Assembly: GCA_000727475.1 (NCBI GenBank)
Contig: KL647309.1
Span: forward strand, 1,309,820 to 1,373,819
Origin: Sarcocystis neurona
Taxonomy: Eukaryota > Apicomplexa > Conoidasida > Eucoccidiorida > Sarcocystidae
Length of the DNA stretch: 64,000 bases
Reading direction: 5' to 3'
Shown here: positions 48,301 through 60,900 of the stretch, piece after piece
Layout: each line of letters opens with the position of its first letter
How positions within the stretch are numbered: position 1 is the stretch's first letter
Notes under the pieces: generated by a model
The model's input: only the letters and a program-made list of their open reading frames with translations
Told to the model about the DNA's origin: nothing
Databases searched by the model: none
Translations under genes and position numbers: made by a program

Positions 48301-50623
48301 GGTTCTGCACTTGCTGCTGCCGTCGCAACAGCAGCTGCGACGTTTGCTGCTTCTGTTCGAGCTGCTGCTGCTGCTCTAGCTGGTGCTGCTGTTTTTGTGT
48401 CCTAGCTGCTGCAGCTGCTGCTCTTCGAGCTGTTGCTGCTGCTGTTCGAGCTGCTGCTGCCGCCGTTGTAGCTACTGTTGCCGCTGTTCTAGCTCCTGCT
48501 GCTGCTGTTCTAGCCGCTGCTGCTGTTCTGATTGCTACTGCTGTTCTGGCTGCTGCTGCTGTTCTTCTGACAGCTCCTGCTGCAGCAGCAGGCGCTGCCC
48601 CTTTCAATGCTGCTGATTCTCTGGACGCTGCCGCCTCACTTCTTGCCACTGGCCGCTTCGTTGCTGCTAACGCTGCTGTTGATCCACGGTCGTCTGGTGC
48701 TGCACCTGCTCTCTTCCCTGCCGCGGCTGCTTCGAAGGCTACCCTCCTCCTCCCTCCTCCCGCTGTGTGACTTTTTTCTCTATCGCTGTTTCTGCTGCTG
48801 GTGTTGCAGCGCTGCAGTTCGCAGCTGCACCCCCTTACGCGTTGTACTGTATTGACTTGCAAAGCTCGTACGGCACTCTCTGCAACGGTCAACATATGCA
48901 GCCATTCGTGCCCTACCAAATCTACCCTGCTGTTTCTGCTTCTTCTTCATCTTCTTCCTCTGCTTCTTCGTTCCGCTGTTCCTCTTCCTCTGCTGCTGAC
49001 GAGCGGCAGTCACGGGCAGCAGGGGCCGGAGAAGCAGCACCAGAAGCAGCGACCCCCACAGCGGCAGCAGCAGGAGCAGAGGCAGCCGCAGGACTGCCAC
49101 AGGAGGCAGTAATAATAGTGGGCGGGAAGGGGAATACCAGGCGTCTGTTCGTGGTACGGAGAAGACAGCCGGAGGATCCACCTGCGGAAGAGGCAGAAGA
49201 AGCAGCAGCAGCTGAGACCGCAGCGGAACCTGCAGCAGCAGCAGCGGCCGTGAAGGAAGCACCGAGTGTAGCAGCAGGACGTGGGGGCACGACGGCGGGG
49301 CCACAGCGTTCTGCCGCCTCTACGTCTGCTGCTGCGCCTTTGGCTGCTAGAAGTGCTGCTGCTGCTGCTCCGGCTGCCCCAACAACGCCGTTGGTGAATG
49401 AGGAAGAGAAAAAGGAAGAAGAGGAGGGTGAAGAAGAAGAAAAGAGGTTGGTGAAACTTCGCCTGCAGCAGCAGGAGAAGAAGACACGCGCAGGAGGAGT
49501 GCTGTTTACTACGAAGCGGGCTGCTGCGGTAGGCCACGATCGCGCTAGCAGCGGCAGCAGTGCCCGCCTGCGGACAGAAAAGGCAGTAGCACCAAAGCAG
49601 GAAAACGAGAAGCAGAAGGATGCAGCAGGAGCTGCAGGGAACGACGGAGGAGGAGAAGAAGCAACAGCAGAAATTTTGCTCGACGACAATAGCATGTGTT
49701 TTGCAGGTGAAGAGGGCGAAGCGCTGTTGCAGCAGCTGCAGGAGCAACAGAAGGAGCAGAAGAAGCAGCAGCAACTGGAGAGGCAACGCCGAGAGCAGCA
49801 GCACGTGAGTGACCAACCGCGTGAAAAACCGAGGGACGTGGGGAAGCAGCAGCCGTTGCGCCTGCTGCAGCAACAGCAGCAAGCGCACACACAGCAGCAG
49901 GAGCAGCTGCGCGAGCTGCAGCGTTCGCAGAGGGGCTCGTTTCTCGGGAAGGAGAAAAAGATGCAACAGAAAGAAGAGGAAGAAGAAGAGGAAGAGGAAG
50001 AAGAAGAAGAGTCGAAAGAAGACAGAGAGAGACGACTGCGGGTGGAAGAAAATTGCGAAGCAATGCTGTTCGATGAGAACGACGATTTTTTCGACCGCTC
50101 AGCTAGCGCAGCAGCTGCAGAAACGCCGCAGCAGCGGCAGCGGAAAGTAGCGGAGACTATCGCACGTAGCAGAGGAGGAGTCCTGACCGAAGAGACGCTA
50201 GAGCAGCGTGCCGGGGAGCTGAAGCAGCAGATCGAAGCCTGCCAAGCGCAGCTTCTCCAGATTAGTCAGAAAAGACAAGGGCACCGCCCTACCAGCGGCC
50301 AGAGCAGCAGCCGCAGAAAAAGCAGCGGCGAGGAGCAGCTGCCGCAGAAGAACAGGGGGACGCAGAATGCAGGCGGGGGAGATGAGACACGTGCAGACGC
50401 AGCGAAGCAGGAGAAAAAACCGCAGCAGGGCAAAGCGGAAGAGGCAGAGAACGAAGAGGAGGCGGAAGAGAAAGAAGAAGAAACTGACTCGCTTGACGCG
50501 TACATGGCTACTCTACAGGAGAATCTGTCACTGCAGGAACAGCAGAAGAAAGAAAAGCAACTCCAGCAGTTGAAGGAGGAACTGCGGGAGACGAAACGCC
50601 TCCTGAAGATCGCCAGGGCGTAA
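45345..50623 (+). CDS. SLC4A1AP: Kanadaptin-like FHA-domain protein (SLC4A1AP homologue)
   Basis: Two exons, 45345-46506 and 48810-50623, join in phase 1 (donor gtacgc, acceptor ggtgttgcag) to 991 aa. Residues 1-310 are Ala/Ser/Pro-rich with a basic KKRRRC patch. The FHA domain follows: GRVYVHPAWGLG, then LLGSLRSAVDIVYEHPFVSRRHLA, split by the intron exactly inside the SRRH strand, and LYCIDLQSSYGTLCNG, matching the family G-x-x-x-x-x-D-I, SR-x-H and S-x-G-T-x-N-G core. The C-terminal half has the kanadaptin signatures ENDDFFDRS (about residue 808), a coiled helix LEQRAGELKQQIEACQAQ, DSLDAYMATLQ (about 948) and a C-terminal LLKIARA. FHA domains bind phosphothreonine; kanadaptin in animals is mainly nuclear and its exact role is unsettled. 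Compared with animal forms this copy is stretched by Gln, Ala and Glu repeats. ATG at 45345 is chosen for its gcaATGg context. Confidence 0.85.
46290..46301. repeat. GTGTACGTACAC palindrome inside the FHA exon
   Basis: Exact copy of the 12-bp palindrome, flanked ggg/cccc, lying in frame within the kanadaptin-like exon, where it encodes the V-Y-V-H of GRVYVHP at the start of the FHA domain. Confidence 0.9.
46507..48809. repeat. 2.3-kb intron of the kanadaptin-like gene
   Basis: 46590-47930 is alternating TG/CA/TA DNA. 48060-48610 is a CTG/GCT block with a degenerate 30-base-scale unit (gctgctgctgttcta-gc). The frames inside it (poly-Ala plus, poly-Gln minus) interrupt the FHA domain if read, so I treat it as intron. 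Confidence 0.8.
47401..47532 (+). repeat. 50-bp degenerate direct repeat
   Basis: tatatattatacataggtgt at 47401 and its variant at 47483 start two 50-base copies, both ending ccactatatgtgt. Offset 82 bases. Confidence 0.75.
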
Positions 50624-50676
50624 ACCGAACGCTGCCGCGATGGGTGTACACACGTCGCACCCGTGGGGTGCAACGA

Positions 50677-51075
50677 GGTGTATGTACACCTGAAAACACA
50701 CGCGCGAAGTCCGTGCTGCATCTGCTGTGGACCCGTGTCTGTTGTACACCGGAGGGCGTGACAGCTACTGGCTGCAGAGCTGTGCGGTGTACTGCAGTGT
50801 ACGTACACCCGAACACTTAAGTCGAAAGCTATGCTTTGGAATGCATTGGGTGTTGTACATCTGAGCACTTACAGCATAGCACCCGTAGAGCTCCTGCAGT
50901 GTACGTACACCCAAGGAGACAGCAATTACATGCAGAGGCCGAAGTTTTCTGAGCGAGGCTATTGCTGAGAGCGTCCAGGAGGGTACACGCAGGCCTAGTG
51001 GGCGGTGGGCACTGCCGAGCAAGTAAGAAGGGCACGCAGTGCTCTGCGGTGGCGTGGGGTGTAAGTACACCCTAC
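50677..51075 (+). repeat. Array of GTGTACGTACAC palindromes
   Basis: Perfect 12-bp palindromes at 50797-50808 and 50899-50910, each followed by CCC, and near copies at 50678-50689 (gtgtatgtacac), 50741-50750, about 50850-50860 and 51059-51070 (gtgtaagtacac). Several copies are followed by gaacacttaa-like sequence, so the unit is longer than the palindrome and the copies form a degraded tandem array. It starts 54 bases after the stop of the kanadaptin-like gene. The minus frame through it is open for 137 codons only because the unit lacks stops in that frame. Confidence 0.8.
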
Positions 51076-51179
51076 CGCAGAGCGGACAGAAAGTTGTCCC
51101 GTCTCCTGGAGAGTACAGACACTTGAAAACCCAACGACGCGCAGGCGCTCTGCGACGCCTACTGTCTGCACTCCCCAAC

Positions 51180-52400
51180 AGACTTGTGTATGTATGTGTG
51201 TGTAGATATATATATATGTATATGTATATATATGTATATATATGCTTATACTTCGAGACGCGTGTGGATTAATTTTTGAGACACGCGTACGACTGCTGAC
51301 AGGCTCAGGGAGGTTTTTGTTTTCTCAGGCACCTCACCTCTCTTCCGTATTGAAATTTTAACAGATATAGTGGAGAGAGAGGACGACACATTCTTCTGCC
51401 CCTCCTCTCCATAAGCATGTACATGTGAAGCTTCCTTTCAAAACGAATAGTTCCTGTTCTTTCTTTGCCGTTGACAGCAGGTAAATAGCAAACTGCTCGG
51501 GCATACATATATGTATATATTTATTTGTGCACATGGTCAGGTATCGTCATACGTACTTGCGTATATGTACATCAGTTGATACACCTATGTCGGGAATGCC
51601 CTTGCATTTGTGTGTCTCTTCCACAGGTATTATACACCTACACATTTATATATACACGTGTATGTGTTCACGTGTCCGCATACATATGTATTAAGCAGCT
51701 GCACTCCTTAATGTGTTGCGCTGTTGTATGTAGAGATACACACAAACAACTCTGTCGTTCTCTCTCTACATATATATATATATATGTATTTATATATGTA
51801 CAACTCTGTCTTGCTGTCCCTCTCTATACATATACGTATACGTGTATGTATGTGTGCAACGCTGCCTTTCTCTCTTTCTCTCTCTATATATATGTATGTG
51901 TGTATGTGTATTGAGCAGCTGCACTCACGTATTGTGAAAGAAACTGATGTTGCAGGTTGTCAGCTAAGTTGACGTTTCGTCGGTATCTCTGCAGAAGATG
52001 GACGGCTCCTCTCCACCAGCACACTAGTGGGAGATGAGGCAGCACATACACTTTAAGAGTCGAGTAGTGCAGAGCCACGACCCCCCATGGACAGTCTTTA
52101 TCCGTCTAATCAGGTGTACATACACTGCATGCATCATTTCTACAGTGTGTCCTCTCTCATTCTTTCTCTCCACTACACACGTATGGCCAAGTAAATAATA
52201 ATGCGGGCGTGTACGTGTATGTAACAATATCACAAATATCGGGTTTCTCTTGAAGCAGAAGCTATTTTTTACCACCTGTCTCGCAACGACGCACGCATGC
52301 GTACACACAGACATACACATGTATGTGTGTTGACTCAGGCTTTGTAAACGCATACGCATGCGTACGTCCCCCTACTTATGTGTGTACTCACTCGCGTAAG
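51180..52400. repeat. Alternating repeat DNA with internal duplications
   Basis: 51190-51260 and 51500-51930 are TG/CA/TA-rich. caactctgtc-ttct(c)tctct units occur at about 51748, 51801 and 51857, and ttaagcagctgcactc (51691) recurs as ttgagcagctgcactc (51911), an offset of 220. 51930-52400 is lower in repeats; no gene supported. Confidence 0.65.
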
Positions 52401-52411
52401 CAGGCGTTTGT

Positions 52412-52627
52412 ATGCTCACGCTGTCACGGCAGAAGTTTTCGTCTGTTGCTTTTTCGGCTCTTACTTTCGAACGACCTCGTGAAATTGCCGGACACTCCGC
52501 TGCGAGTGATCTTTCTGGTGCTCCTGCTGCCTGCAGCGGTTCGACGCACGCGTCTTGCTCTGACAGCCCACTGCACGTGCTGCGAGGCGACAGAAAGCTG
52601 CAGATCCAGCTGCAAGCCGATGCACAG
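52412..52627 (+). CDS. Exon-like segment, possible start exon
   Basis: An ATG-initiated frame (MLTLSRQKFSSVAFSALTF) or an exon starting at 52433 after cacggcag runs to a gtgtcc donor at 52628 in phase 0. It reads ERPREIAGHSAASDLSGAP and then SPLHVLRGDRKLQIQLQAD, varied and protein-like. It may belong to the plus-strand gene at 54975-62521, but its exit phase (0) does not fit that first exon (entry phase 2), so at least one exon would be missing. Confidence 0.38.
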
Positions 52628-52639
52628 GTGTCCCTGCAT

Positions 52640-54970
52640 ATGCGTGCATGGATATATCTGGGTCTCAATACATATATAAATGCGTACGTGTTCTTAGCTA
52701 TGAATATGTAGTTCATTCGGCACGCGTGTGCGAAGTATTTTTCCTGCCTGTCTCTTACGTGATTCTTGTTGCTACGCGTCTTTGTGGAGTAGTTGTAAAG
52801 TAGAGGTGTCGTACTACACATATTTATAAAAATTTTATATATATCCCGTGGTTGCGCACACCTTATCTATACGTAGATACAACTGTATACCTATGTACCT
52901 ATATCTATCCATATGTATATATATATATATATATGTGTAAACATACGTGTAATATACACTAGAAAAGTTATAATACCTGTGGGCAGGACACATGTCTGTG
53001 CAGACGCACTGTGTGAACATACGATTCGCTTTAAACGCATGAGCCATTCCGACACACATCTACGGAGAAATCTGCCTATGCACGTATGTGCGTGTGTACA
53101 AGTATCAGTATCTAAAATATACATATATCTCTGTATAGGTATATGTTTATATAAATGTCTGAATTTATACGTATGGAGATTGAGTCTCAGCTTCTCTCTG
53201 TGAATCTATTCATGTGCCTCTCTTTAACTCTGTACACACGTGTATAGTTCCGCAGAAGGTCACCTTTGTCTGCGTATAGGTAGACCTGTTCAACATAGTA
53301 CGTGCGTATGACATTATACTAGAGCCATTATATTACTCCCTCTCTAGGTGTTCTCGTACACACATCTCACTGCCCGTTACTTTAATCAGTGTCGCGTGCA
53401 TATAATGTACAGAGCGCCCAGGTGGCCTACTGCCCTGCGAGCAGGCCTGCTTTACACACAGACAGCAATGCTGTACCGCCAGCAGCGACCACTTTCTGTT
53501 CCGATGTGCGCTGGCATGCACACTGATATATAGTTACCTCATGCATGTGTATGTTTGTACACATTGACACGTCCGTGTAGACAAATATCCATATACGTAC
53601 ATTTGTATACCGTATACAGAGAAATGCCTAACAACGCAAGTGCGCGCAGCTGTTATCAATGCGACAGACGTACACGGATTCGTACGGCTACACGAAGTGC
53701 GTGCACCCAGCTGGGGGAGTGAAAATTCAAAATACGCCTGGTTATGCAGGAAGCACGAGCCTTAATCCACAACGGTGGTTTACAAAGAAGCATCCTCTGG
53801 GTGAAACAGAGGATATTGCTTGCATCTGATAGCTCTACTAAAGAGAACGATACCTGCAGACGTGCACGCCTGTACGGCAAGATGTCTCCCTCTCTTTACG
53901 TAGGGGACGCCTCTGTATGTGCACCGCTGCATATATATGCACAGAACATACAAGCATATATATGTGTATGTGTGCGTATTCGAGACCGCGGGCTACGAGA
54001 CAAATATGGGAAAACAGATGCATGGAACTCTCGTTAGAATACCAATTCACGCCTGTGCTTTCTAACGCTTTCGTCCCGGCGTGCACGTGCACCTGCACGC
54101 CGAGTTCTTCTGTCGATTTGAGGCGACACACAGCTCTTACGTCCACGTCCACAGCATTATGTGCGTGAACACCAGAGCCAGTGCAGTTGATTGCGTGAAG
54201 TGGGAACGCACTACGCAGCCCTATCTGTGCTGCTTGTTACACGCCGCAGCCAGTCACATGCACGTGTGAACGTCTCAGAGTACCTACACATGTAGGGATA
54301 CTTGTCTGTACGGCTACAGGCACTGTTAATAGAGGACAGCTAGTGATTGCATCCACTCAGACAGATACGCGTCTATTCAAATGGCGTGGACTCGACAAGG
54401 GCCACCTATGTGCAGCGCAGTGTACATTACGCGCGTGGGTTTATATTCACCGAACACTTTTTGCGTCTCTATGTCTGTGCATCGTGGATGCACACGTACA
54501 CACACTCCTCGAGGCTCGAGGTCTCTTCTCCGTAAAAATACTTGCATAAGTATACATATGTTTGTCCATTTTAGTGTATTTGTTCCTCGAAAAACGTATA
54601 CGTGTTCTCGGGCGATGTGCCTGCACTGAGTGTGTTCACTTATATTTAACTACATACAGGCTTACACAAGTATGCTTCCGTGTGACGCGTATCTCGTTTT
54701 TTATCTATAAAAATGATTCGGACGCGTATCCTGTGGAAACAGACTTCCACACACCACTGCTTACTCGCCTTCCTGCTTCTGCGCATACAGGCCTGTCTTC
54801 TTCTCTACACGTATGCAGGAGACGACGTGTCAAGGAGTGCTAGTGTCAACGCTTCTGTAAACCGCTTTTCTGCTCTATACCGTATGGAGAGCAACATAGA
54901 GCACTACATAATCAGACCTCTGCTTCTGTGGTACGTATATCGTGCCGATCCATACGTCGTGTATTCGTAC
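52640..54970. repeat. Alternating repeat and spacer
   Basis: 52840-53170 and 53520-53640 are TG/CA/TA DNA; the rest is mixed, with no splice-bounded frame that I trust. Confidence 0.5.
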
Positions 54971-54974
54971 GTAG

Positions 54975-57900
54975 TATCTGCGGCGCCATTGTTGCTGTCG
55001 CACGAGTTGCTGCAGCAGAGGTTGCTGCGGACGTCAACGCGCAGCAGAGGAACGCGACAGCTGGCAAAGCCTCTAGCTCGAAGAGGTACTAACGACTGCT
55101 GCTGCCGTACGCGAAGAGAGACTGCCACAGCGGCCCGGCGGGGTGGCTGCTGCTTCAGAGCTACGTCCTATGTAGTGCGCATTCTTCCGCTGGAGGAGCA
55201 CTTCATCAAAGTTATGCGGACTGGATATGTGTGTGCACAAAAATTAAAGCGAGCCCCCATACATACATATATATATATATATATACACATATACTTACGT
55301 ATGTTAACACGCGGAACGATACGTATATCTATACATAAATGTATAGTTATGCCTGGCATACATGCACATGCGTGTACCCACCTCTGTGTTTATAGCCTTC
55401 TCTCTCTCTGTATATGTATGTATATACGTACATACCCATGTATGTGCATGTATGCCTACGTATCTCTCCACGCATAAAAATATGCGTATTCATATCTGTG
55501 TCTACATGCAAGTATCCATCTTCGTCTGTACCCACAAACACATACGTGTGTACCAGTGTGTGTACGTGAGTTTCCGGGTGGCGATGGAAAGAGGGAGTCG
55601 ACCCGCAAGGGTCTCGCGTGGGAAGCGTCATTGCTTGATACACCGTGGTGTGCCCGCATTCACACAAGACGTGCAGGGAAATGCGGAGGAGGAGCCGAGC
55701 AGCGCGGAGAAGGAGAAGAGAAGTATGGGTGAAGAGCGGAGAGAAGTGACTCTGTTACGCATGTGGCCACCTTTTTTTTATGGAAAGCGCACAAGAAAAA
55801 AGTGCACTGTTTTAAGAAATAATTCACATACATTCCTGTACTCGAAATCTGGAAACAGAAGTGGGACACAGTGGAGGGCTTAAGGGTGCTTTGTTGCGGG
55901 AAACGTAGTTTTTCGTTATAGAGAAAGTTTCCATGCGTTTCGAGGGCGACGGGGAAGGGGGCGGGAGAAGAAGTAAATTTCTTTGTTTTCAAGGGAAGGG
56001 CTGTCTCTCGTTTTCGCGCCCAAATCTCTCCGATTCAAAAGAAAAATCCACGTCAGCCGGAAATGTGTAGGTGCTTGCGTTCAAAGTGTGAATCAGAAGC
56101 AATTATATGCATATACATCATACCTACACGTATACGTATATGCGTGTGCGTGCGCGTGTGTCTGTACGCAAAACAAATGAATATATAAATATATACACAC
56201 GTAATATATATGAAGTTTATACATATATCTGTCTGTGTGTGTATGTGTGTCTGTATCCAAAACAGCTATGTATGTTTGTATATATGCATATGTCGAGTCG
56301 ATACATATACACACGTGTGCGGCTGTGTGCAAAGCAACTACACTTACATATATATATATATATATAAAGTTTATATATGTATATATATGAAGTTTATATA
56401 TATACATATATATGTACGTATGAATCTTGAGTGCATGTATTCGTGAGAAGTGTGAGCGTCCACAACAGGAAGAGCCAGTGGTGCTGTTGCATGTGCGTGG
56501 CAGCGACAAACTTCTCTGTTCGAGCCGGGAGAAGAGAACAGCAAGAGAAAAGGAAAAAGTGGAGAAATGCACCAACTTCTCACGTAGAGAAACAGTGGAG
56601 AATCCGCAGGTACCTCCGAGAAAGAAAAATTTCCTCGTCCATGCCCGCGAACATCTACACTTACGTATGCACTGCCTGTACCCAAACGCAGTCACCAGTC
56701 TGCATAGAGCCACAGGCTAACCTATATATATATATATGTACAGCTGTGGACAACGTTAGCATGTAAACAAACATATACAGATGGATATACACACATACAT
56801 ACATACATACATGCACACATACATGCATACATACATACATACACATATGCACGTAGTGACCTATTCTAGATGGTATACCTGTACACCCACATCCACATGT
56901 GTGTATACATCTTCCTCTCTCCAAATATATATATATATATATGTATATGTGCATATATATGTGTGTACATATATATACATATATATATATATATGAGGTG
57001 TCTGTTTGTCTACACAGAGATAGGTGAACTCCGTAGTTACGCAGTTCTACTGCGACTCAGATTCCAAAACGTGTCTACACGTACTTTCGATGTGTATACC
57101 TGCTGCGTATATAAGTACATATATGCCTATTATACCGGTTGGGGATACAGGCGACAATATATATATATATATGTCTCGTCTATATACCTGTACATCTCTC
57201 TCTCTACATATATTGACTAACGTGTGTATATCTATGTACCTGTTGTGTATATATCGAAGAACCCATGTGTATCCATACAGATACAGAGACGTGTGTATAT
57301 GTGTACCGGCAGATAAGATAGATTTGAAAAGTTACATCCCAGGACTGTAAACACTCTGTCTTTCTCTTTGTCTGCAAGAAGTTTCCACGCACGCACAGCA
57401 ACAGATGCGCATGCCTACCACAGTAGGATATATACCCACATACGTGAGCAAAGGGAACACGCCTGCAGAGACAGGCAGCACGGAGACGCCCTGCTGTGAG
57501 ACCTAGGTAGACGGGGAGAGGAAAGTCAACAAGGAATCTACGCGTGAAAAAGTTCTTCTCCCCAGCTGACGGTCGAGAGAAAAAGATCACGCCCCGGGGA
57601 CGTTGTTCGCTCTGCAGCAGCGACGGAAGGCGTGCAGTTCCTTCTGACACTTGCTCCAGTCTCTGCTCCACCTCGCGTTCAAACAGCAGCAGCAGCAAAG
57701 GCAGCAAAGCAGCAGCAGCAGAAAAAGCAAAGGCAGCACCAGCAACAGCAAAGGCAGCAGCGGCAGAAGCAAAGGCAGCAGCAGAAACGACCGCGGCAGC
57801 AGCAGAAACAACCGCGGCAGCAGCAGAAACAACCGCAGCAGCAGCAGCAAAGGCAGCGGCAGCAGAAGCAAAGGCAGCAGCAGCAAAAGGAAACGCAGCA

Positions 57901-60900
57901 GGATTGGTTCGTGCTTGTACGCATGCACACGCTCGTAGTTGGTGCCCTTGGCACATGTATAGTGCAGAGAGATATAGAGCCGCATACAGCCACATCCCAT
58001 ATATAGTTCTCCAGACAAAGACACATATATCCGTAGATAGTAAACAAACAAATACATCCATGTGTGTGTGTATAGTATAGGTAAACAAATACACATGAAT
58101 GTGTATAGTAGACGCACATATACATATATATATATACACGAATACGTATAGTAGACACACAAATATATATATGTGAATACGAATGGTAGACAAACAAATA
58201 GATATAAGCTTGTACCGTGGACAAATAAATACATACGTAGGTGTGGATAGTAGCGAAAGAAAAACGTATAAATGTATGTATAGAGACAAACAAATATATA
58301 CATATGTAGGACGGAAACAACTTGTGTATAGTAGACGACGAAAACAAATAGACACGTGCGCGTAACAGTGAATCGCCCGTCGGAAGTGCTAGTAAACAGA
58401 TAAGGATGGGTTTGGGGATATCATCTGACCGAAGAAACTCGTAAAGTAACAGCGCGTGGGACGCAGGGCGGACAGAAAATCAAGGAGAACAGGAAATTGA
58501 GGAGAACAGAAAATTAAATAGATGCGGTCGAGAGGAAGAGTGCACGTCTTGGCCTTCACATTTACCTTGCTGATTAGAGACACTCGGAACCGTCTGTTCA
58601 GACATCCAGTCCTATACACCTACACATGCATATGTATACACATGTATACATATATATATATATATGTGTATGCGTCTTTACGTATGGGCATTCATGTGGA
58701 AGTGCTGCTTTTATATATATATATATACTTCGTTATGCATGTATACACATGTGGGAGTGCTGCTTATACATATATACATATATATATGTATGCGTGCTTC
58801 ATTATCTGTGTACACATGCGTGGGGGTGGCTGCTTATATATATATATATATATGTACGGAGATATAGAGGGGGACGTGCACTCCGTGTATTTCAGTAACC
58901 CGCGTTCAGCCAGCCAACGTACAGCAACATATGACTACCTCTATGTCCACACATATGTATTATACTTGTACCTATGTGGACATATAGTGGCAAATACACA
59001 TATATATACATATATCTAGGGAAATACAACTACATATATATATATCTATGGATATACGTTGGCACGCACATATACATATATATATGTGAATACATCTGCA
59101 AGTACATACGTATCTGTTAAAATACAGCTAGACGTATACAACTCTGTCTATGCCCACATACGTCTATTCTACTTGTCCCTATGTAGGCACACATCCTGGC
59201 GAATACACACACATATATTTATACAAATGCATATATCTAGGGAAAGACCACTCTACATACATGGATATACACTGGCACGTACATACATATATACGTGAAT
59301 ACACGTGGAAGACGTATACACACAACCACACATACACATGTATATATCTAGAGAAGTTCAATCACGCACATATATGTAGGCGATGAGTACGAGAAGATAT
59401 ATAGACGCATATATCTATGGAAATGTAGTACTATATATGTAGACGTATAAGTATTTATATATATATATGTGGGTGATGTAGATTTGTGGTCGAAACATAT
59501 ATATCTACGCATCCCGAAGTACACATCCTCCTGTCTCTGTATTTCTCCCCGTGTCTCCCCGTCTCCGTCTCTTTTCCTCGCCGTCTCCCTCCGTCTCTCT
59601 CTGCCCGCCTTCTATCTGCAGAGCAGGCGCCCCACACTCGTGGGCACCCGACGGAGCGCAGCAGCGCCCGAGGGAACACGTCCTGCTGCTGGCAGCAGCA
59701 GCAGCGCGGAAGTGGCGGGTCTGCCCCCTTCGCTCCCCTTCCCCGAGGCGCGCGCGTGCTGTCGAAAGGCCCACCTCCGCCAGATAGAGAGGTCGGTAGA
59801 GACCCGGCAGCGGAGAAAATGGGGGACAGCAGGCAAGAGCCGCACGCAGCCGCTCCAGGAGAATGCAGACACTGGGTGGGACGTCTAGGCTGTGGAGTGC
59901 GCCTCAAACGCCTAGCAGATAGATACGCGCTGGCTCGTACTGGAAGGGAGGGGACGCAGACGGAGGCAGCAAAAGACAGAAGGGACGGAGGCCAGAGAAA
60001 AACAGCAAGTATAAGGAAGTTGATGGAGTGCTGCTGGGGAATACGAAATGCCGATGAAGATATGCAGAAGAGAGAAATGCAGAGAAAATAGAAGAGGAGA
60101 GCCCGCGCGTGGCAGCTTCCGGTCTTCGTACAGAAACGGGCTGCAGAGCCGCAGCTCCGCGACGACCCGAAGGAGTTCACTGCCTCCCACGGCCCTGCGC
60201 AGCTGCCCCACACTTTCTCGAAGGCGCAGCGAAACGAGGGAGAGGAAGACCCGCACACACACGGCACGCATGCATTCTGGAGTGGTGTGCGCATGCATTC
60301 GAAAGCCCTGCGAGTTTGGCCTGCCAGCGTCTACCCACGTCCGCAACTCTGGCGGCGTCCTCCATTTCTCTTTTTCTGTCTGTGTTGATCTGGAGACCAA
60401 CTGGACCTGTGCCCGCTGCTCCAGGCATAACACACCTACAACAGCCTACACGTATATACACGTACGTGCATATATATATATATATATATGCGGGAACCTA
60501 CGTCTTTCCATTGTAGAGGTACGGCACTACAGAGATACATATATAAGAACCAGCTTCACACACATATATACAGCTGGGGACCTATGTCTTTGTATAGCAG
60601 AAGCACTACACAGTATAAATATAGAGATATAGACGCATACGTAGACGTACACATATATGTATTCTCTCATGCATATATATATGTGAGAAGCTCGTTCTCT
60701 GCATACGTATGTGTGTCGCTGTTCGCATGCATGCGCACCGCCACGGGTCCAGGCGTTCCTGTCCTGTATTTTAGATGCTTGCAGAGAGAGAAGAAGTTGT
60801 AGTTGCGTTTATCTCTCCTACCTGTCGTAATTGCCGAGGCAGTCGGTCAAAAGTTCGTAGGAAGAAGCGCAGCCCGTTCGATTAATTTTATCGTCCACGT

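Noticed and set aside
47965..48405. Poly-Ala frame of 146 codons on the plus strand
   Set aside because: Lies in the intron that splits the FHA domain; GCT repeat with no other protein character.
48922..49966. Minus-strand frames of 318 and 322 codons
   Set aside because: Antisense to the kanadaptin-like C-terminal exon; Leu/Cys/Ser composition mirrors CAG and GAA codons.
57544..58080. 178-codon plus-strand Ala/Lys-rich frame
   Set aside because: It is the CAG block plus the antisense of the second COA4-like exon; its phase conflicts with the conserved minus-strand helix.
59455..60294. 279-codon minus-strand frame
   Set aside because: Compositional openness in GC-rich intron DNA; no start, splice or domain support, and its reading is Cys/Ser/Arg-rich in the manner of a shadow frame.
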